Assembly (NCBI GenBank): GCA_020631735.1
Contig: CM036188.1
Location: forward strand, 17,960,214-18,024,213
From: Saccharum officinarum
Lineage: Eukaryota > Streptophyta > Magnoliopsida > Poales > Poaceae
Direction of reading: 5' to 3'
Length of the DNA: 64,000 nt
The notes beneath the pieces were generated by a model that saw only the letters and a list, made by a program, of their open reading frames with translations, ran no database searches and had not been told where the DNA came from. Of this stretch, positions 1-15,041 are shown in pieces (position 1 is the stretch's first letter; each line of letters starts with the position of its first letter). The translations under genes and the position numbers were made by a program.

Positions 1-1797
1 ATGCTGGGTTTGAGCAAGATGCCCTCAAACATCACATTGTTCTCAGCCATGTAGTAGAAGGTCTCTGCCCACACCTTCTGTGCGACCTCGAAGGTCCTCT
101 CGATGCCGTGCTCACCATCAAGGAGGATTTCGGGCTCCACAATTGGCACCAGACCATTTTCCTAGCATTTCATTTCAACAGATATATAAGGTGTTTTTAA
201 CTTTTTATATAGGAGTGTACATGCATGTTAAAAATAAAACCAATATGATGGTCCTTTAATTTTTCTACTGCTGAGAGTTCCGGACTTTTGAAAATGGTAG
301 GATATATATATACCTGTGAAATGGCAGCATAGCGGGCAAGGCCCCAGGCAGCTTCCTTCACAGCAAGTTCAGATGGACCGTTGGGGATGCTGACAACAGT
401 GCGCCTGTCACAGAACTTCACGTCACACTCACACATGGGATCTATATGTCACCACGTACATAACGACAGAAAGTAGCTGCCAATGCAGCAGGGGCACATT
501 TCTCACCACTTGGCGAAGCGGGCACCAGCCTGGTAGTAGGCTGCTTCACGTGATCAAGACCTTGACACCACGACTCGTTGTTGGAGCCAGCAAGTGGCAC
601 AAGACCCTGAGATTGAGCATAACTTCAGAGGTTTGCTGTTGCTTTCGATCTTGAAAGAGACTTGTCACAAGTCCAACAAATCTAGTTTCTAAGAACCTAC
701 AACGCATGTCACATGTCGGTTTGGAGTCTACAACATACCTTGTCGACCTTGATACCAGGCACGATTCCCTGCTCATTAAGGACGTCAACAATCTTCTTGC
801 CATCAACAGTTGACTGGTAGAGGGTCTCCTCGAAGAGGATAGCACCAGAGATGTACTGTCCCAGGCCTGGGGCACTGACAAGGAGGGTCCTGTAAGCCTG
901 GCGGTTGGCCTCAGTGTTCTCAAGGCCAATGGAGTCGAGCCTCTTGCCGCAGGTAGCGTTCGACTCATCCATGGCAAGGATACCCCTTCCTGGTGATGCG
1001 ATGGTTTTCTGCAGCAAGAAGTATAACTTATGATATTCTGAACCATAACTGAAATGATCATAATACCTTTCTTTTCTCAATAGAAAAGAACAGTTACTTT
1101 TTCCAAGTTGATGAAATGTGCTCTCAAAAGTTGACCATAGCATGTCATACATATTATGAACCTTTCAGATGGATCACAGAACTTAAGCAGGACCTTTCAA
1201 AGTAATCTAAAATGTAATTGAACTAGCTAGCTTGTAGTTATCAAAATTATGTGTGCCTATACTGCTTCTTGGCCTATACTGGTGTTGACATGTACCAACC
1301 CAGTATACATACTCTTAGATGTCTAGTTCACAAATTCATCTCCTGCAGAACATTGCAATCCTAAACCAATACAAGGAGAGAATGCTGATTTAGACTAGCG
1401 TGTCTGCATAAATGAGTAATAAATTTTGGATCAAAACTGTCAAATGGTTTACCTTTCCTAATGAATCCTAAAACTTGCATAAGTTAAATCATGATAAACA
1501 AAACTAAAGTTTTCATGGTCGAAATAAGTTGTTTCAAACAGGGCCATATGTCATTTTTCTATTGATAATAACAAGCTTCTGCAATTTAATAACATAAAAC
1601 TAGCATGGTAATAAGCGCATAATTTTACTGCTGGTGTTCAGAAACAATACCGCGGTTTGGACAAGCTCATCAGCATAGGCGCTAGCACGGACAACCATGG
1701 AGACAGTCACCGGCTTGGGAGCAGCAGCCTGGCGTGTGGCACCCCATTCAGCCTTCTTGGGAAGGAAAGATGACTTGAGGAGAGTAGCAGATGCCAT
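1..1797 (-). CDS. FBA: Plastid fructose-bisphosphate aldolase, partial, frameshifted
   Basis: Class I aldolase of the plastid: makes and cleaves fructose-1,6-bisphosphate (and sedoheptulose-1,7-bisphosphate) in the Calvin cycle. Exons read on the minus strand: 1797-1651, 1008-739, 606-507, 404-314 and 161-1, running off the left edge; all junctions are GT/AG. Exon 1 gives a Ser/Ala/Lys-rich transit peptide starting [10 protein letters not shown]. Later exons carry [12 protein letters not shown], the GIKVDKG lysine region, GARFAKW and the ILLKPS segment, whose lysine forms the Schiff base with substrate. Exon 3 is broken: after SWCQGLD the family sequence jumps frame into [15 protein letters not shown] at 553/554. 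Exon 3 is 100 nt, but the flanking phases need 3n+2, which fits loss of about 10 nt between two GGTCTTG repeats. The ATG at 1797 opens the transit peptide. Product identity is certain; whether the break is real is not. Confidence 0.9.
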
Positions 1798-2250
1798 TGC
1801 TCTGGTTCTGAAGGTGAACGAGGAGATCAGGTGCTACCCTCTCTTTGATGACACACAGTCGTTGAGACTTGAGAAGTGGTGCAGCAGCTGGCATATAAGG
1901 TCGTGCACCTGGGGGCACACAAGGACAAGGGATATGAGCTGTGTGGTGGAGACTGGCCTTCTGGAAATGAATGGCTGTGCTTTGGTTGCTGCAATCAGCC
2001 AATCCTCTTGCCACCCTCTCTTTTGTCCTGTTTCTGGCACATATATATTTTCCCTTCTCTTTTTCTGTGTATATACCATGTAAAACTTGCAAAAGAAACA
2101 TTTTTCTCTTTGAGCGATGACAACATGGTCCAAAAATATCGGATGTGCATTCTTGACCTTAAGATGGATCCTGCCTCATGAGAAAATCTGGGTTTCTGTG
2201 GGTGGATTTCACCACCAACTGTTGCCCATTCGTGTCTACCAACGGCATAG
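1798..2250 (-). other. Aldolase upstream region
   Basis: Sequence just upstream of the aldolase start codon, so it should hold its 5' UTR and promoter. No TATA element or other motif could be assigned with confidence, and no other gene is visible. Open frames here on both strands have no recognisable protein content. Confidence 0.4.
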
Positions 2251-2266
2251 ATGTCCTGAGAGATTG

Positions 2267-2398
2267 GGCAGACCCAGTGCCAGAGGCTACACGAGTGTCT
2301 CGAAGCAAGTCTTAGCATTCTGCAGAGAGACGACTTCGAACCCAAGACCTGGTGACTCGGCGAGCTAGCACTCACCAACTGCACCAGGCCTACCCTTC
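2267..2398 (-). mobile_element. tRNA-derived SINE with target-site duplication
   Basis: Read on the minus strand, about 130 bp begin with a tRNA-like head. An A-box-like TGGTGCAGTTGG is followed about 35 nt later by a B-box-like GGGTTCGAAGTC, as in RNA polymerase III promoters. The unit is flanked by near-identical 16-bp direct repeats (ATGTCCTGAGAGATTG at 2251-2266; ATGTCCTAAGAGATTG at 2399-2414), the size expected for LINE-mediated retroposition. The rest does not fold obviously as a tRNA, so a SINE is preferred over a tRNA gene. Family not identified. Confidence 0.6.
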
Positions 2399-2414
2399 AT
2401 GTCCTAAGAGATTG

Positions 2415-2944
2415 CATCCGTCAAAATTGCCCAGTTGTCAGTTATTCCATGAAATACATTATATTTTCCAGTCAGTATTTTGGTGGTAACAAACTCCAGC
2501 TCTGAGCTGTTTGCTGGATGCTGCAGGGTTCCGTCTGTGACACTTCTGTTCCTAGCTCCCAAAGGCAGAATTAATGGTGCTGCTTCTTGGGCCTAGCTGC
2601 ACAAGGGACAACCACCACTAATTTTGAAACCTCCCAACCAAGATGCCAACATGAGTATATTCCGCGTACAGCAGTATAGAATTCTGGAAGATCATTTGTG
2701 ATGATTGTCCAGGGATTTTTCTTTTCTCATGGCCTTACAAAAGAGAACTGACATTGTTTATCGACATACCATGAAAATTATTATAAACCAACTAGGACAT
2801 AATAGAGAAAGAATATACAATATCATATTTTGCATAGTAAAAGTAGTTGCGTTCAGTAAATGGGAGACAAGGAAATTACAACACTTGCAAAAAAGTTTAT
2901 TTGATACCAGCAAGCAAATTGGCCACATATGGCACCTATTATTG
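2415..2944. other. Intergenic, nothing recognised
   Basis: Spacer between the SINE and a minisatellite. No gene, repeat family or RNA was recognised. Confidence 0.4.
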
Positions 2945-3137
2945 ATCTCCATGACGACGAAAGAAACATAGTGCCATGAAAGTGATTTCACTATTGAATA
3001 ACAATGATCTCCATGACAACGAAAGAAACAAAGTGCCAAAGTGCCATGAAAGTGATTTCGCTATTGAATAACAATGATCTCCATGACAACATAAGAAACA
3101 AAGTGCCATGAAAGTGATTTCACTATTGAATAACAAA
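2945..3137. repeat. Minisatellite, three units of 61-70 bp
   Basis: Three tandem units each begin GATCTCCATGAC and contain GTGCCATGAAAGTGATTTC and CTATTGAATAAC. Approximate units are 2945-3006, 3007-3076 and 3077-3137. The middle unit is longer because the octamer AAAGTGCC is duplicated inside it. The open frames across it are by-products of the repeat. Confidence 0.85.
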
Positions 3138-3791
3138 AAAACTGAATAGCTACAAAATGTTTACAAGCACATAATTTTGGTCTGACAGGGATTTCAGAAT
3201 TACATAAAAAATTGGATGGACCGCTACAACTCCAGACTTCGGAGAAATATCACTTTCAGGGCTGATGTGTATAGAACTTTTCAATGAAAAGAAATAATAG
3301 TATAATACAAAACAAAAAAAAATCAGTTTCACCAAGATGCTATGCATACCATTTTTTAACACACCCAAACATTGGATCTGAATGCCTCGCTGACAGAATC
3401 TTATTATATTGTGTAACTCAACTTGAAGCATGGAAAAGCTCATCAGTCATCACAGCTTTCAATTATGGATGACGAAAAATTTGCACAAAGACCTATTTTT
3501 CTGCTGTATTCCAATTAGCAATATTTTGAACTGATGGGAAATCGAGTCACAACAAGCACAAATTTCATCCTTGAGATAAATGTAACCATCCCTTTAGATG
3601 AACATACAACCAGTGAAATAATCCCTTCACACACTCAATATCTTCAGCATCAACTGAAGGCACCGTAGCTTGAGCAAATTCAACTACTTCATAGGTTCAC
3701 CAGGCAGTAAATTCATGCCAAGTACTATGGCATATATAACCAAAGAGGTTGGCATCTGAACGAGTTGCGCAATCTTTGTTGGATGTATCTC
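3138..3791. other. Intergenic, nothing recognised
   Basis: AT-rich spacer downstream of the INTS3 homologue. No gene, RNA or repeat family was recognised. Confidence 0.4.
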
Positions 3792-3956
3792 CGTAAATAT
3801 CAATCAGAAACTGGCATGCAGATAACCGGGCAAGTCAAAGATTAACCCATATTTCACATTCCTTATGCTTGCCTGTAAATGTCAATCAAGAAACTGGCAC
3901 GCAGGTAACAGGGCAAGCCAAAGATTAACCCATATTTCACATTCCCTATGCTTGCC
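3792..3956. repeat. 82/83-bp tandem duplication
   Basis: Two adjacent near-identical copies, 3792-3873 and 3874-3956. Each begins GTAAATRTCAATCA and ends TATGCTTGCC, with a handful of substitutions. It lies just 3' of the INTS3 homologue and could fall in its 3' UTR. No coding sense was found. Confidence 0.8.
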
Positions 3957-4127
3957 GCTTCCAAAATTTTCTTCACCTCTCTCTTGTCCTTATACAAAAC
4001 CTAAAGCACCTTCTGTTTCCTCTTTACAGGTTTATGAAAGTTTCCAAAACAAGGAAATCCTGATGAATAGGTGCTGAATTCAGTCCTCAAAGAGATGGCT
4101 ATGACAACCATAAATTACCTGCATGCT

Positions 4128-5633
4128 TCAGCAAATTCTCTTGTTCAATTCTGTTCCTTTAGAAACCTCATTGATTGGCTTCCCACAAGCTTCTTCAGCT
4201 GCCTCACAAGTATTAGATAAAAATGCCAGAAGCTTTTGCCTGAGCAGTGGTGATAACTTGTCACAACCTGTCAATGGCTCCAATGACGGAACCACTCCTT
4301 TCTTCACCAGCACCCCAAACGCACTCCTCACACAGCGCACAATCGCCTCTTTCCTCTGCACATCATAGTTGTCAATCAGAAGAAACAAGAACTCAAGCAG
4401 CATGTTTGTGATATCCGTGTACTGAGACACTGAGTTCACCATCAGGAGCATAGCAGGTTCAATATTCATGACACTACCCCTCCCCTCCTCGAAGAACAAC
4501 CAGTCATAGAACAGCGCCAGCTTCGCATTCGCCACAACATAACCCTTGCTACAACTCGTCAGCAGCCAACCTACAACCGCCCAGCGAGCAATGACACCAG
4601 ATTGCATGACCTCATTGGTCGGGTGGTACCCGCAGCATATGAACCGCACAATGTCGGGGATCCTCTCCTCCCCTCCAGGCACCATCAGGTGATTCCTTGC
4701 GAACCACAGCTGGTACCTCTTCTGATCCCCCCACTTCACATTCTTCATCATGAACAACAGCTGCGTCTCCATCTCTGACGTGATGGCCACGGCCGTGCAC
4801 CAACGGGGTGTTCCAATCCGACAGATATCGGCAGCTCGGTCAAGTATCAAGTCTCGCCACAGCAACTGGAACTCCGGCACGAGTGCCAGCTCGTGGAGCG
4901 ACCTCACAAGGTCCCTTCCGAGCAGTGCGCACACTTGGAAGTGATCCCGCAGCACGGAGACGCAGAAAGACACCAGCCTTCCCCTGCATTCTTGCAGATT
5001 TTTGGCACCCTTGCACTCCTCGCAATCCTTGCACTCCACGCTGCCTGCGGCCGGAGCGAGGCGGTTCCTGGAGAGGAGTCGGAGGAAGGCGAACACGGCG
5101 GTGGCGAGGAGCTGGGGCTCTTCGTCGGCGAGAAACGCGGCGTGCTCGTGCAAGACCTCGAGCAGGCGGGCGTCCCCGGGGAACGGCACGCGGCGGAGGA
5201 GGGAGGCGAGGAGGGGCACGAACCCCGGCGCCGCCGCGCGTGCGAGCTCCGAGGCGGCGAGGAGGCGGCGGGTGCGCGGGTGGGGGAGGAGGAGGGGGAA
5301 GGGGAGGGAGAGGAGAGCGGACGCGAAGGCATGGTAGAAGGCGGGGAAGCGGGCGCCGGCGGCGTGGAGGACGACAAGGAGACGCCGCGGGAGCGGGGAA
5401 GGCTGGGTGAGGAAGGCGAAGGCGAGGGCGAGGGGTAGGTGCGGCGAGGAGAGGTCGGCGGGGGACGGAGACGGGGAGGGGAGGACGAGATGTGCAGAGA
5501 GGAAGGGCTGTTCCGGTGAGGAGAAGGAGGTCGGGGGCGGGTGGTGGTCGCCGCCGGCGAGGAGACGCGGGGAGGGGGAGACGGCGGAAACGGCGGCGGC
5601 ATTGGGGAGGAAGAAGATTGCCCGGCAGGAGGA
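4128..5633 (-). CDS. INTS3: Integrator complex subunit 3 homologue, start unclear
   Basis: Helical-repeat subunit of the nuclear Integrator complex, which cleaves snRNA and other RNA polymerase II transcripts (the plant form is DSP3-like). A single exon reads without interruption to TGA at 4128. The diagnostic INTS3 block is clear: QLWFARNHLMVPGG, DIVRFICCGYHPTNEV, ARWAVVGWLLTSC, then NAKLALFYDWLFF, SVMNIEPAMLLM and LLEFLFLLIDNYD. The same frame stays open upstream of a GTG at 5219 with family-like text (LALAFAFLTQPSPLPRRLL, FPAFYHAFASALLSLPF). It runs to a TGA at 5634-5636 without any in-frame ATG. The only well-placed ATG (5602) is in another frame, so an indel between about 5460 and 5602 is likely, or the start lies in an unseen exon. 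A GTAAT donor-like site just after the stop could mark a 3' UTR intron. Overlapping Pro/Arg-rich open frames on both strands are compositional shadows. Confidence 0.85.
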   Translation of the reverse strand, partial: SSCRAIFFLPNAAAVSAVSPSPRLLAGGDHHPPPTSFSSPEQPFLSAHLVLPSPSPSPADLSSPHLPLALAFAFLTQPSPLPRRLLVVLHAAGARFPAFYHAFASALLSLPFPLLLPHPRTRRLLAASELARAAAPGFVPLLASLLRRVPFPGDARLLEVLHEHAAFLADEEPQLLATAVFAFLRLLSRNRLAPAAGSVECKDCEECKGAKNLQECRGRLVSFCVSVLRDHFQVCALLGRDLVRSLHELALVPEFQLLWRDLILDRAADICRIGTPRWCTAVAITSEMETQLLFMMKNVKWGDQKRYQLWFARNHLMVPGGEERIPDIVRFICCGYHPTNEVMQSGVIARWAVVGWLLTSCSKGYVVANAKLALFYDWLFFEEGRGSVMNIEPAMLLMVNSVSQYTDITNMLLEFLFLLIDNYDVQRKEAIVRCVRSAFGVLVKKGVVPSLEPLTGCDKLSPLLRQKLLAFLSNTCEAAEEACGKPINEVSKGTELNKRIC

Positions 5634-5636
5634 TCA

Positions 5637-6501
5637 GATAGGCCTCGTGCATATTGATGGACCAAATTTCTTCGTGGGCCGGCCCAAACGGCACGCCAAA
5701 ACAACTGGGTGTTAATTCCTGAACGGGCTTTTTATCACAGGTGACAAGTGATCCTTAAACAAGATGAAGATGACAAGTGAGTTATCAAACATTCAAGCTG
5801 CATGTCTAACTTTTTTTTCATCAAATTATACCAAAGTCCAAAGAGTAAATTTTACTGGCAGTCCTCAAACTTATCCCGTATTCTCAAATAGATACCGGTA
5901 CTTGTTCTTTTATATCCAAAAAAAAGAAGATGAAGTCTTGCATTTTCACTAAAGATCTCTTATATATATGCTAGCAAATATGTTTGTGCGTTGCAACAGG
6001 AGAAAAACAAAATATCAAATATATTCATGGAAAACGAATATGGAAAATGCTATATGCCTATTTATATTTTTCCCTTTCCTTGAAATTTAAGACATTTGAT
6101 TTATTTTATTAGGACTGCAACATCCATAATTTAGGTCAATCAAGGCAATAATATGACAATGTAGAAGTATATATCAGATTAAATACAGTCTTGATAATTT
6201 TTCTCCTATCTAAAAGCACAGGATATTACTCGTAGATATATCATAATTTAAATTTTCATACTATTGGTATAGATAAATATTAAGTTCCGTGACTTCCTTT
6301 GAAAACCCATGAAAGTCTACAGTTCTAATATCTATTCAAGCGGTAAGGAGTTAACTGCCGACATATTAGGGGCCGGTCTGTTCGTTGATGATTATGATGA
6401 AGACCTCTTTCGATTTTCCACATGGCATCTCTCGTCGAGGATTGCACTGATATACATGGACAACTTGGAGTATATTTATTTATATTATATACTGTATAAA
6501 A
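5637..6501. other. INTS3 upstream, then AT-rich spacer
   Basis: The first part (to about 5720) is the INTS3 homologue's probable promoter and carries GGCCCA-type motifs common near plant housekeeping genes. The remainder is AT-rich and nothing was recognised in it. Confidence 0.4.
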
Positions 6502-7361
6502 AAGTACTCAATATTTCAGTTCACAATTTGATTAGTTGGATCATCGGTTCATCCAGTTTCTAACAAAAATAAGTTATATTCGTAATCAAACTACATAAAT
6601 AATCTAATGGTATGAATATTTATTTATTATAAAAAAAGTCAAGGATTCAAGTACCTATGATATTACATTTATGATTTGTTTCTATGTCTACATAAGAAAA
6701 AATGAGAAATACTAAAAAAATACTTTGGGGGGGGGGGAATACTAAAAATACTAAAAAAAGGTAGGTGGAACGGCGCCCATGAAAAACGGGTGCAAGAAAA
6801 AAAAACGGATGAACGGAAAATAAAATAAAATAAAAACAAAACAGAGCCAACATGCGAAAACAAAAAAAAATGGACTCAAGAAAAACGAAAAATCCCACGT
6901 GTGGAACGCGACCACAGAAAAGGACTCCAACGGGGGAGACATGAGGACGGAATGAGAACAAACGGACGCCAAAACGTATTGCGACATGAGATATTAGTTG
7001 GCCTCGCCCAACATACTTTAATTTATATGTGAATAGCTTAGAGTATAACAAAGTACTCAATATATTTCAGTTCATGATTTGATTAGTTGGATCATCGGCT
7101 CATCCAGTTTCTAACAAAAAAATAACTTGTATTCATAATAAAAAAAATACATACATAATTTAGTGGTGTGAATATTTATTTTTGAAAAAAAGAAGGGTTC
7201 AAGTACTTACTTATTGTTTGTTTTTATGTTAAATAAAAAGGAGAAATACTAAAATATGCCCCAAAAAAAGCTAGGTGGAACGGCGACCGTGAAAAAAACT
7301 AACGCAAGAAAAACGCAAAAAATCCCACATGCGGAACGCAACCATAGAAAAGGACTCCAGC
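6502..7361. repeat. Diverged tandem duplication, about 430 and 310 bp
   Basis: Two copies in the same orientation, about 6502-6930 and 7050-7361. Both begin AAGTACTCAATAT then TTTGATTAGTTGGATCATCG, share TTCATCCAGTTTCTAACAAA-like text and GGTGGAACGGCG, and end AGAAAAGGACTCC. They differ by many indels, including an 11-base G run near 6727 in the first copy. No protein is encoded; a decayed transposon is possible. Confidence 0.7.
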
Positions 7362-8998
7362 GGAAGATATAAATCGACGGACGCCGAAACGATTTGGTCC
7401 CTCCAGCGATCGTTCCTCCCTCGCCCTCGCGCGCCGTCATCCAGGCTGACGCAAAAGAAGGGGCACGCTGCCATACTTCAGTCCGCAACGGCATTCAATG
7501 CATGCGGACCACATCGGCAAGGTCCATATCCCCGTCACAGAGACCCAGGGCCAGGAGCTCCAAGGCCGTCGCGTCGTCGATCGGCGGACGTGTGATGGGG
7601 AACCTCGTGACCCCGGCGCCGGCTGGGGGTCGTCGCCGTCGACAATTCGAGCGCACTGGCTGGACCAGGACGTCGTCACGGTCGACCACGCGCTGGAGGC
7701 CACGCATGGCCGCGACGGCTGGGAACAAGCCAGTGGACCAAGCAGCAAACCAAGGTGATGCAGCGGCCGTCCAAAAATCGCCGAGACAGGGGCAGCTAGC
7801 GGCTGATCACAACGCCCGTGCAGCACGCGACAAGTAAGGACAAGGTCAAGCTCTGGAACGACCTCTCCATCAGTGCGCTCTGCTCTAATTTCTCGATCAG
7901 AGCTGCGGTTTTGGGGCTTTTGTTTGGTTTCTAAAAGTTGATTTTTGTTTACATTTGGCTTCTGGTTGTCGGATTTTTGCTATTAGCTTTTATAATACAT
8001 TTTTAGCTTCTCATCAGCGTACCTATACTAAATAAAAGCTCAAAATACTCAACATCGGCCGTAAGCACCGTTCCAGTACAAGAAAGCAAAAAAGACGAGG
8101 TTATATAGGTCTTATGTTGGACCAAATGTCTTAGTAGGCCTCGGTGGAGGCCCATAACGGCACGCATACTGTATTTTATTACAGCCAACACACATATCAG
8201 TTGTATTTTTTACCCCCTGTAAAAAAAATTGTACTCCTATCTTTAAACAATGCAGATTACAATTGACTTAATTATTTTATATTATATATCTGGTTCATCT
8301 AGGCATACCACTTTTTTCATTTTACTGGTTATTATTGTTCTCGGTGTCACATTTTTATACCCATTCTTCTAATTTTCTGATCAATATAGTTCCTACCATC
8401 ACAAGTACAAGTCCATCTAAAGTTTGTCCTAAAATAGAATTCATATAGCTTTGACCAGCACTATCTAGTTATCATAGATCAAAAAAGTTGTACATATTGT
8501 AGTAGTTTTTACAATAAATAATTCTAGAAATGTTAACCGTGTGTGGTGTGTTATCAACCAATATTAATTATAGATGTTGATTGTTATCTATTAATTATAG
8601 GTATTGATGGTGAAAGTTAAAAAGAATATAGGTCGTACAGAAAATGAACGAAGGTGTAAAAAAAAGTTATCGAGGAATTTAGAGAAAGAAACTGCCATTT
8701 AATATCAACTAAACTGACACTTAACAGCAGAGAAGTTGTACTTCTAGGCAAGTAATGTTTAGACCATGTTCAATCTACATCGACAGTCATACATATATAA
8801 TAACCAGTTGATCATAGTAACCACATTGTACCATCCCTCTTCTCTAGCTGATACCACCAGTACTACGAAAATTCTCCAGCATCTTAGTACTACCACAGGA
8901 CAACCACTCAACATCTCATAATAGGCCAGCAGATCGACAACACATCCAAAAACCTCAGATGCCATGAGAATGTACCCGACAAGGCCTTCCAATACGCG
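7362..8998. other. GC-rich patch then AT-rich spacer, no supported gene
   Basis: 7380-7840 is GC-rich and gives open frames on both strands with no recognisable domain and no codon pattern favouring one frame. 7841-8998 is AT-rich; its right part should include the CDPK 3' UTR. Nothing else was recognised. Confidence 0.4.
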
Positions 8999-12399
<3,401 letters not shown>

Positions 12400-13127
12400 T
12401 GGCGCGCCACAGGTGTGCTCCCCCGGATCAAGAACCGCACGGAGGCCGCCGCCGTAGGAAACGGAAGCCTGTTCTTGGACAACAAACCGGAAAACCCGGA
12501 GAAAAAGTGAGAAATTTGGGAACACGGCGATGACGAACCGGTCAAAAGGGAAGAAATCCACCTCTCTCGGTACAAATTTCTGCAACTCCTCCAACGATTT
12601 GCGCGGGCTGGCTGGAGACGGAAGAACAGGGAGAAGATCTTGGAGCGGGGAAACGGAGGAGCTCTGCCGATTGAGATCGAGAGCAGAGGAACGAAGCTTT
12701 ATGCGAGGTTTATCTGTGACAAACCCACAAGCAGAGCAGAACGGAAACGGCAAGGGGAAGAAGAAATCTGTGCTCTCACTTTCTCACGTGTCACATGGGG
12801 GAAGATGTGCAATCCTGCCAAAAGAAAAGGGGGAGCAAGCGGAGCGGGGGGAAAAGATTAGCCTCTTCTATCTATCCGGCGTGGAGCTACAAGCTGGCCG
12901 CGCAAGAGGACAGGATCTTGGCGGCGTGGGTGATGGCTCCACCCATATTTTTATAGGAATTTCGGAGGCGGCGGCTTCCAATGGGGCGAGGAGATGATGA
13001 CGGTGAGAGCTCAAAAATCTGCCTTTTGATTTCGGTTCGAGGTTGGGAACGGGCAAAAGGGAGGGCGAGTTGGTGGAGGGGAGGATTGGGGGACGGGAAA
13101 TGCGGGGGGTGTCGCAGTGCAGCTAGT
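12400..13127 (-). other. CDPK 5' leader and promoter region
   Basis: Upstream of the kinase start codon. The first part is GC-rich and would be the 5' UTR. The frame stays open to 12753, but the upstream residues do not resemble a kinase N-terminus. No promoter element was assigned. Confidence 0.4.
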
Positions 13128-13361
13128 CGCGTAAAGTAAATGAAAAAGTTACTGTAGCATTTTTCGTTGTTATTTGGTAAAATTTGTCTAATTATGGACT
13201 AACTAGGCTCAAAAGATTCGTCCAGACATTTATAGACAAACTATGCAATTAGTTATCTTTTTTACCTACATTTAATGCTCCATGCATGCGTCGAAAGATT
13301 TGATGTGATGGGTGAAAGAGAAAATATTTTGGGTTGGAAGGGGAGGTGAACAAGGCCTAGG
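13128..13361. mobile_element. Tourist-like MITE, left end degraded
   Basis: Interior matches the common family (TACTGTAGCATTTTTCGTTG, AGATTCGTCC, CTCCATGCATGCG) and the right end reads GTGAACAAGGCC. No matching left terminus was found, so the boundary is approximate. Confidence 0.65.
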
Positions 13362-14524
13362 TCGTATCTAAGAAATTCTCCATGGGTGACCGACCAGGAA
13401 GGAGGGAGGAAGGAGACGACGCCGCTGTCACCATTGTTTTTCATTTTTTTATATTTTTATATACTTTTCTCCTTTTGTAAATTGTAAATCACGCAACGGT
13501 CCATTTCTGGTAAAAATTATGTACAGTGACAGAGAAACTGAAACACACCAAGTTTTTCTTTTTGAACACAAAACACACCAAGTTAAGTTGCAAGGAAATT
13601 CAAAAACTTTAAGTATCTGTTTGGAACGCAAAAAAATTACAGAAATTATACGGGAATTTCACATGATTCAATTTATTTTCATATGAAAAACATAGAAATA
13701 GTGAAAAAATTCCGCGTTCAAACCAGGCCTAAGTCTTCAAGTCTGCTTCAAAGTCTTCAAGTGAGAGTGGCATGTTCTATAATTCCAGGAGACTTCAATG
13801 GTAATGTTCTAGAACTTTAAAAGTACCCTAGGGTAAAGTTTCAATTAAAAATAAACTGACTGATTTTACTTTCCTTACGTTGCTTCTTCTTCAAAATAAA
13901 ATCGTGTTCCTAACGTATTCGTTGGATTTAGGGCAAGGTCCCAAAAAAACCGTTCTTTTTGGCTTAGACGGAGTCAACTTTTTGGCTTAGAAAAAGTTTG
14001 GCCATATGAGACATGACATCTTTTACGTGTACACTAACATTGTCTTCACATAAAACAAAGTTGGTGCCTTTTTTTCTCGGGGGAGACTAGCTAGTCAAAA
14101 GAGCACTTAGGACAACAGAAAATTAACCACCCTAGTTATAATTAATTAATTAAGAATCCTTACAGTTCCTAAAATGCTGAAAATTATCAAGTTTTCTTCA
14201 CAATGATGTTACGCCATGAAAATTTTCCCCCGACAGTATTTCATAATAAGTAGTGGATGCATCTGAATATTGTAGCATAAGCCAGTAATTATGGGCCAAA
14301 ACAGGGATTATGGCCAATGTTGAGAGAAGTATTTTTCCTCTCTAAAGGCAAAGCGATTTACTGAAGGTCCTAGCCAGCTGAAAAATGGCGAGAAAACATA
14401 TGGATTCACGGGTGTGTGTTTCACTGTTTCGTTCATAAAGAGCCAGCGGATGACAAGGACGGCAGTGAGAAGTGAACGATGAAAGATGAATACAAACGTT
14501 TTCTTTGGAATTATCAAGCACTTG
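13362..14524. other. Intergenic, nothing recognised
   Basis: AT-rich sequence between two MITEs. No gene, RNA or well-defined repeat was recognised. Confidence 0.4.
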
Positions 14525-14767
14525 CGCCCTGTTTAGTTTCCAAAAAATTTTGCAAAATTTTTCAGATTCCCCGTCACATCGAATCTTTAAACACATGCAT
14601 GAAGCATTAAATATAGATAAAAAATAAAACTAATTACACAGTTTAGACGAAATGGACAAGACGAATCTTTTAAGCTTAATTAGACCATGATTGGATAATA
14701 TTTACCAAATAACAACGAAAACGCTACAGTATCCATTTTACCAAAAATTTTGCATCTAAACCGGGCC
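14525..14767. mobile_element. Tourist-like MITE, TTG target duplication
   Basis: Ends CGCCCTGTTTAGTTTCC and GCATCTAAACCGGGCC, with interior GTCACATCGAATCTTTAAAC and AACTAATTACACAGTTTAGA. Flanked by TTG on both sides, a 3-bp duplication as in PIF/Harbinger-type elements. Confidence 0.85.
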
Positions 14768-15041
14768 TTGGTTGTATTGTACCTCGTGGACTTTGTTTAT
14801 TCCTGCCGTGACTCATTCTGTTGGACAAATTGAGAAAGGCATATTCCTTGGGACTTGCACAATTTTAATATACCATCTTTTTCAGCACATGAGCACCCTG
14901 TTTTGCATAGCCAAACTTCAGTAGTGATAGTTAAGGAGACACTCCCACTCATATTATGCATAGTGTTCCCTACATCTTTTTTTATGTGTGAAGATTAGAA
15001 AAAGACTAATCAGGTCACCCATCTATGGCCACATTCGCTTA

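Noticed and set aside
2330..2400. tRNA gene on the minus strand
   Set aside because: A and B boxes are present but no acceptor stem or anticodon arm could be folded, and flanking 16-bp duplications indicate a SINE.
4840..5704. Long Pro/Arg-rich open frames on both strands over the INTS3 5' region
   Set aside because: GC-rich coding DNA opens other frames; only the frame continuous with the INTS3 block shows family residues.
7394..7837. 147-codon plus-strand open frame
   Set aside because: Equally open frames occur on the other strand, there is no domain and no splice or start context; treated as GC-rich spacer.
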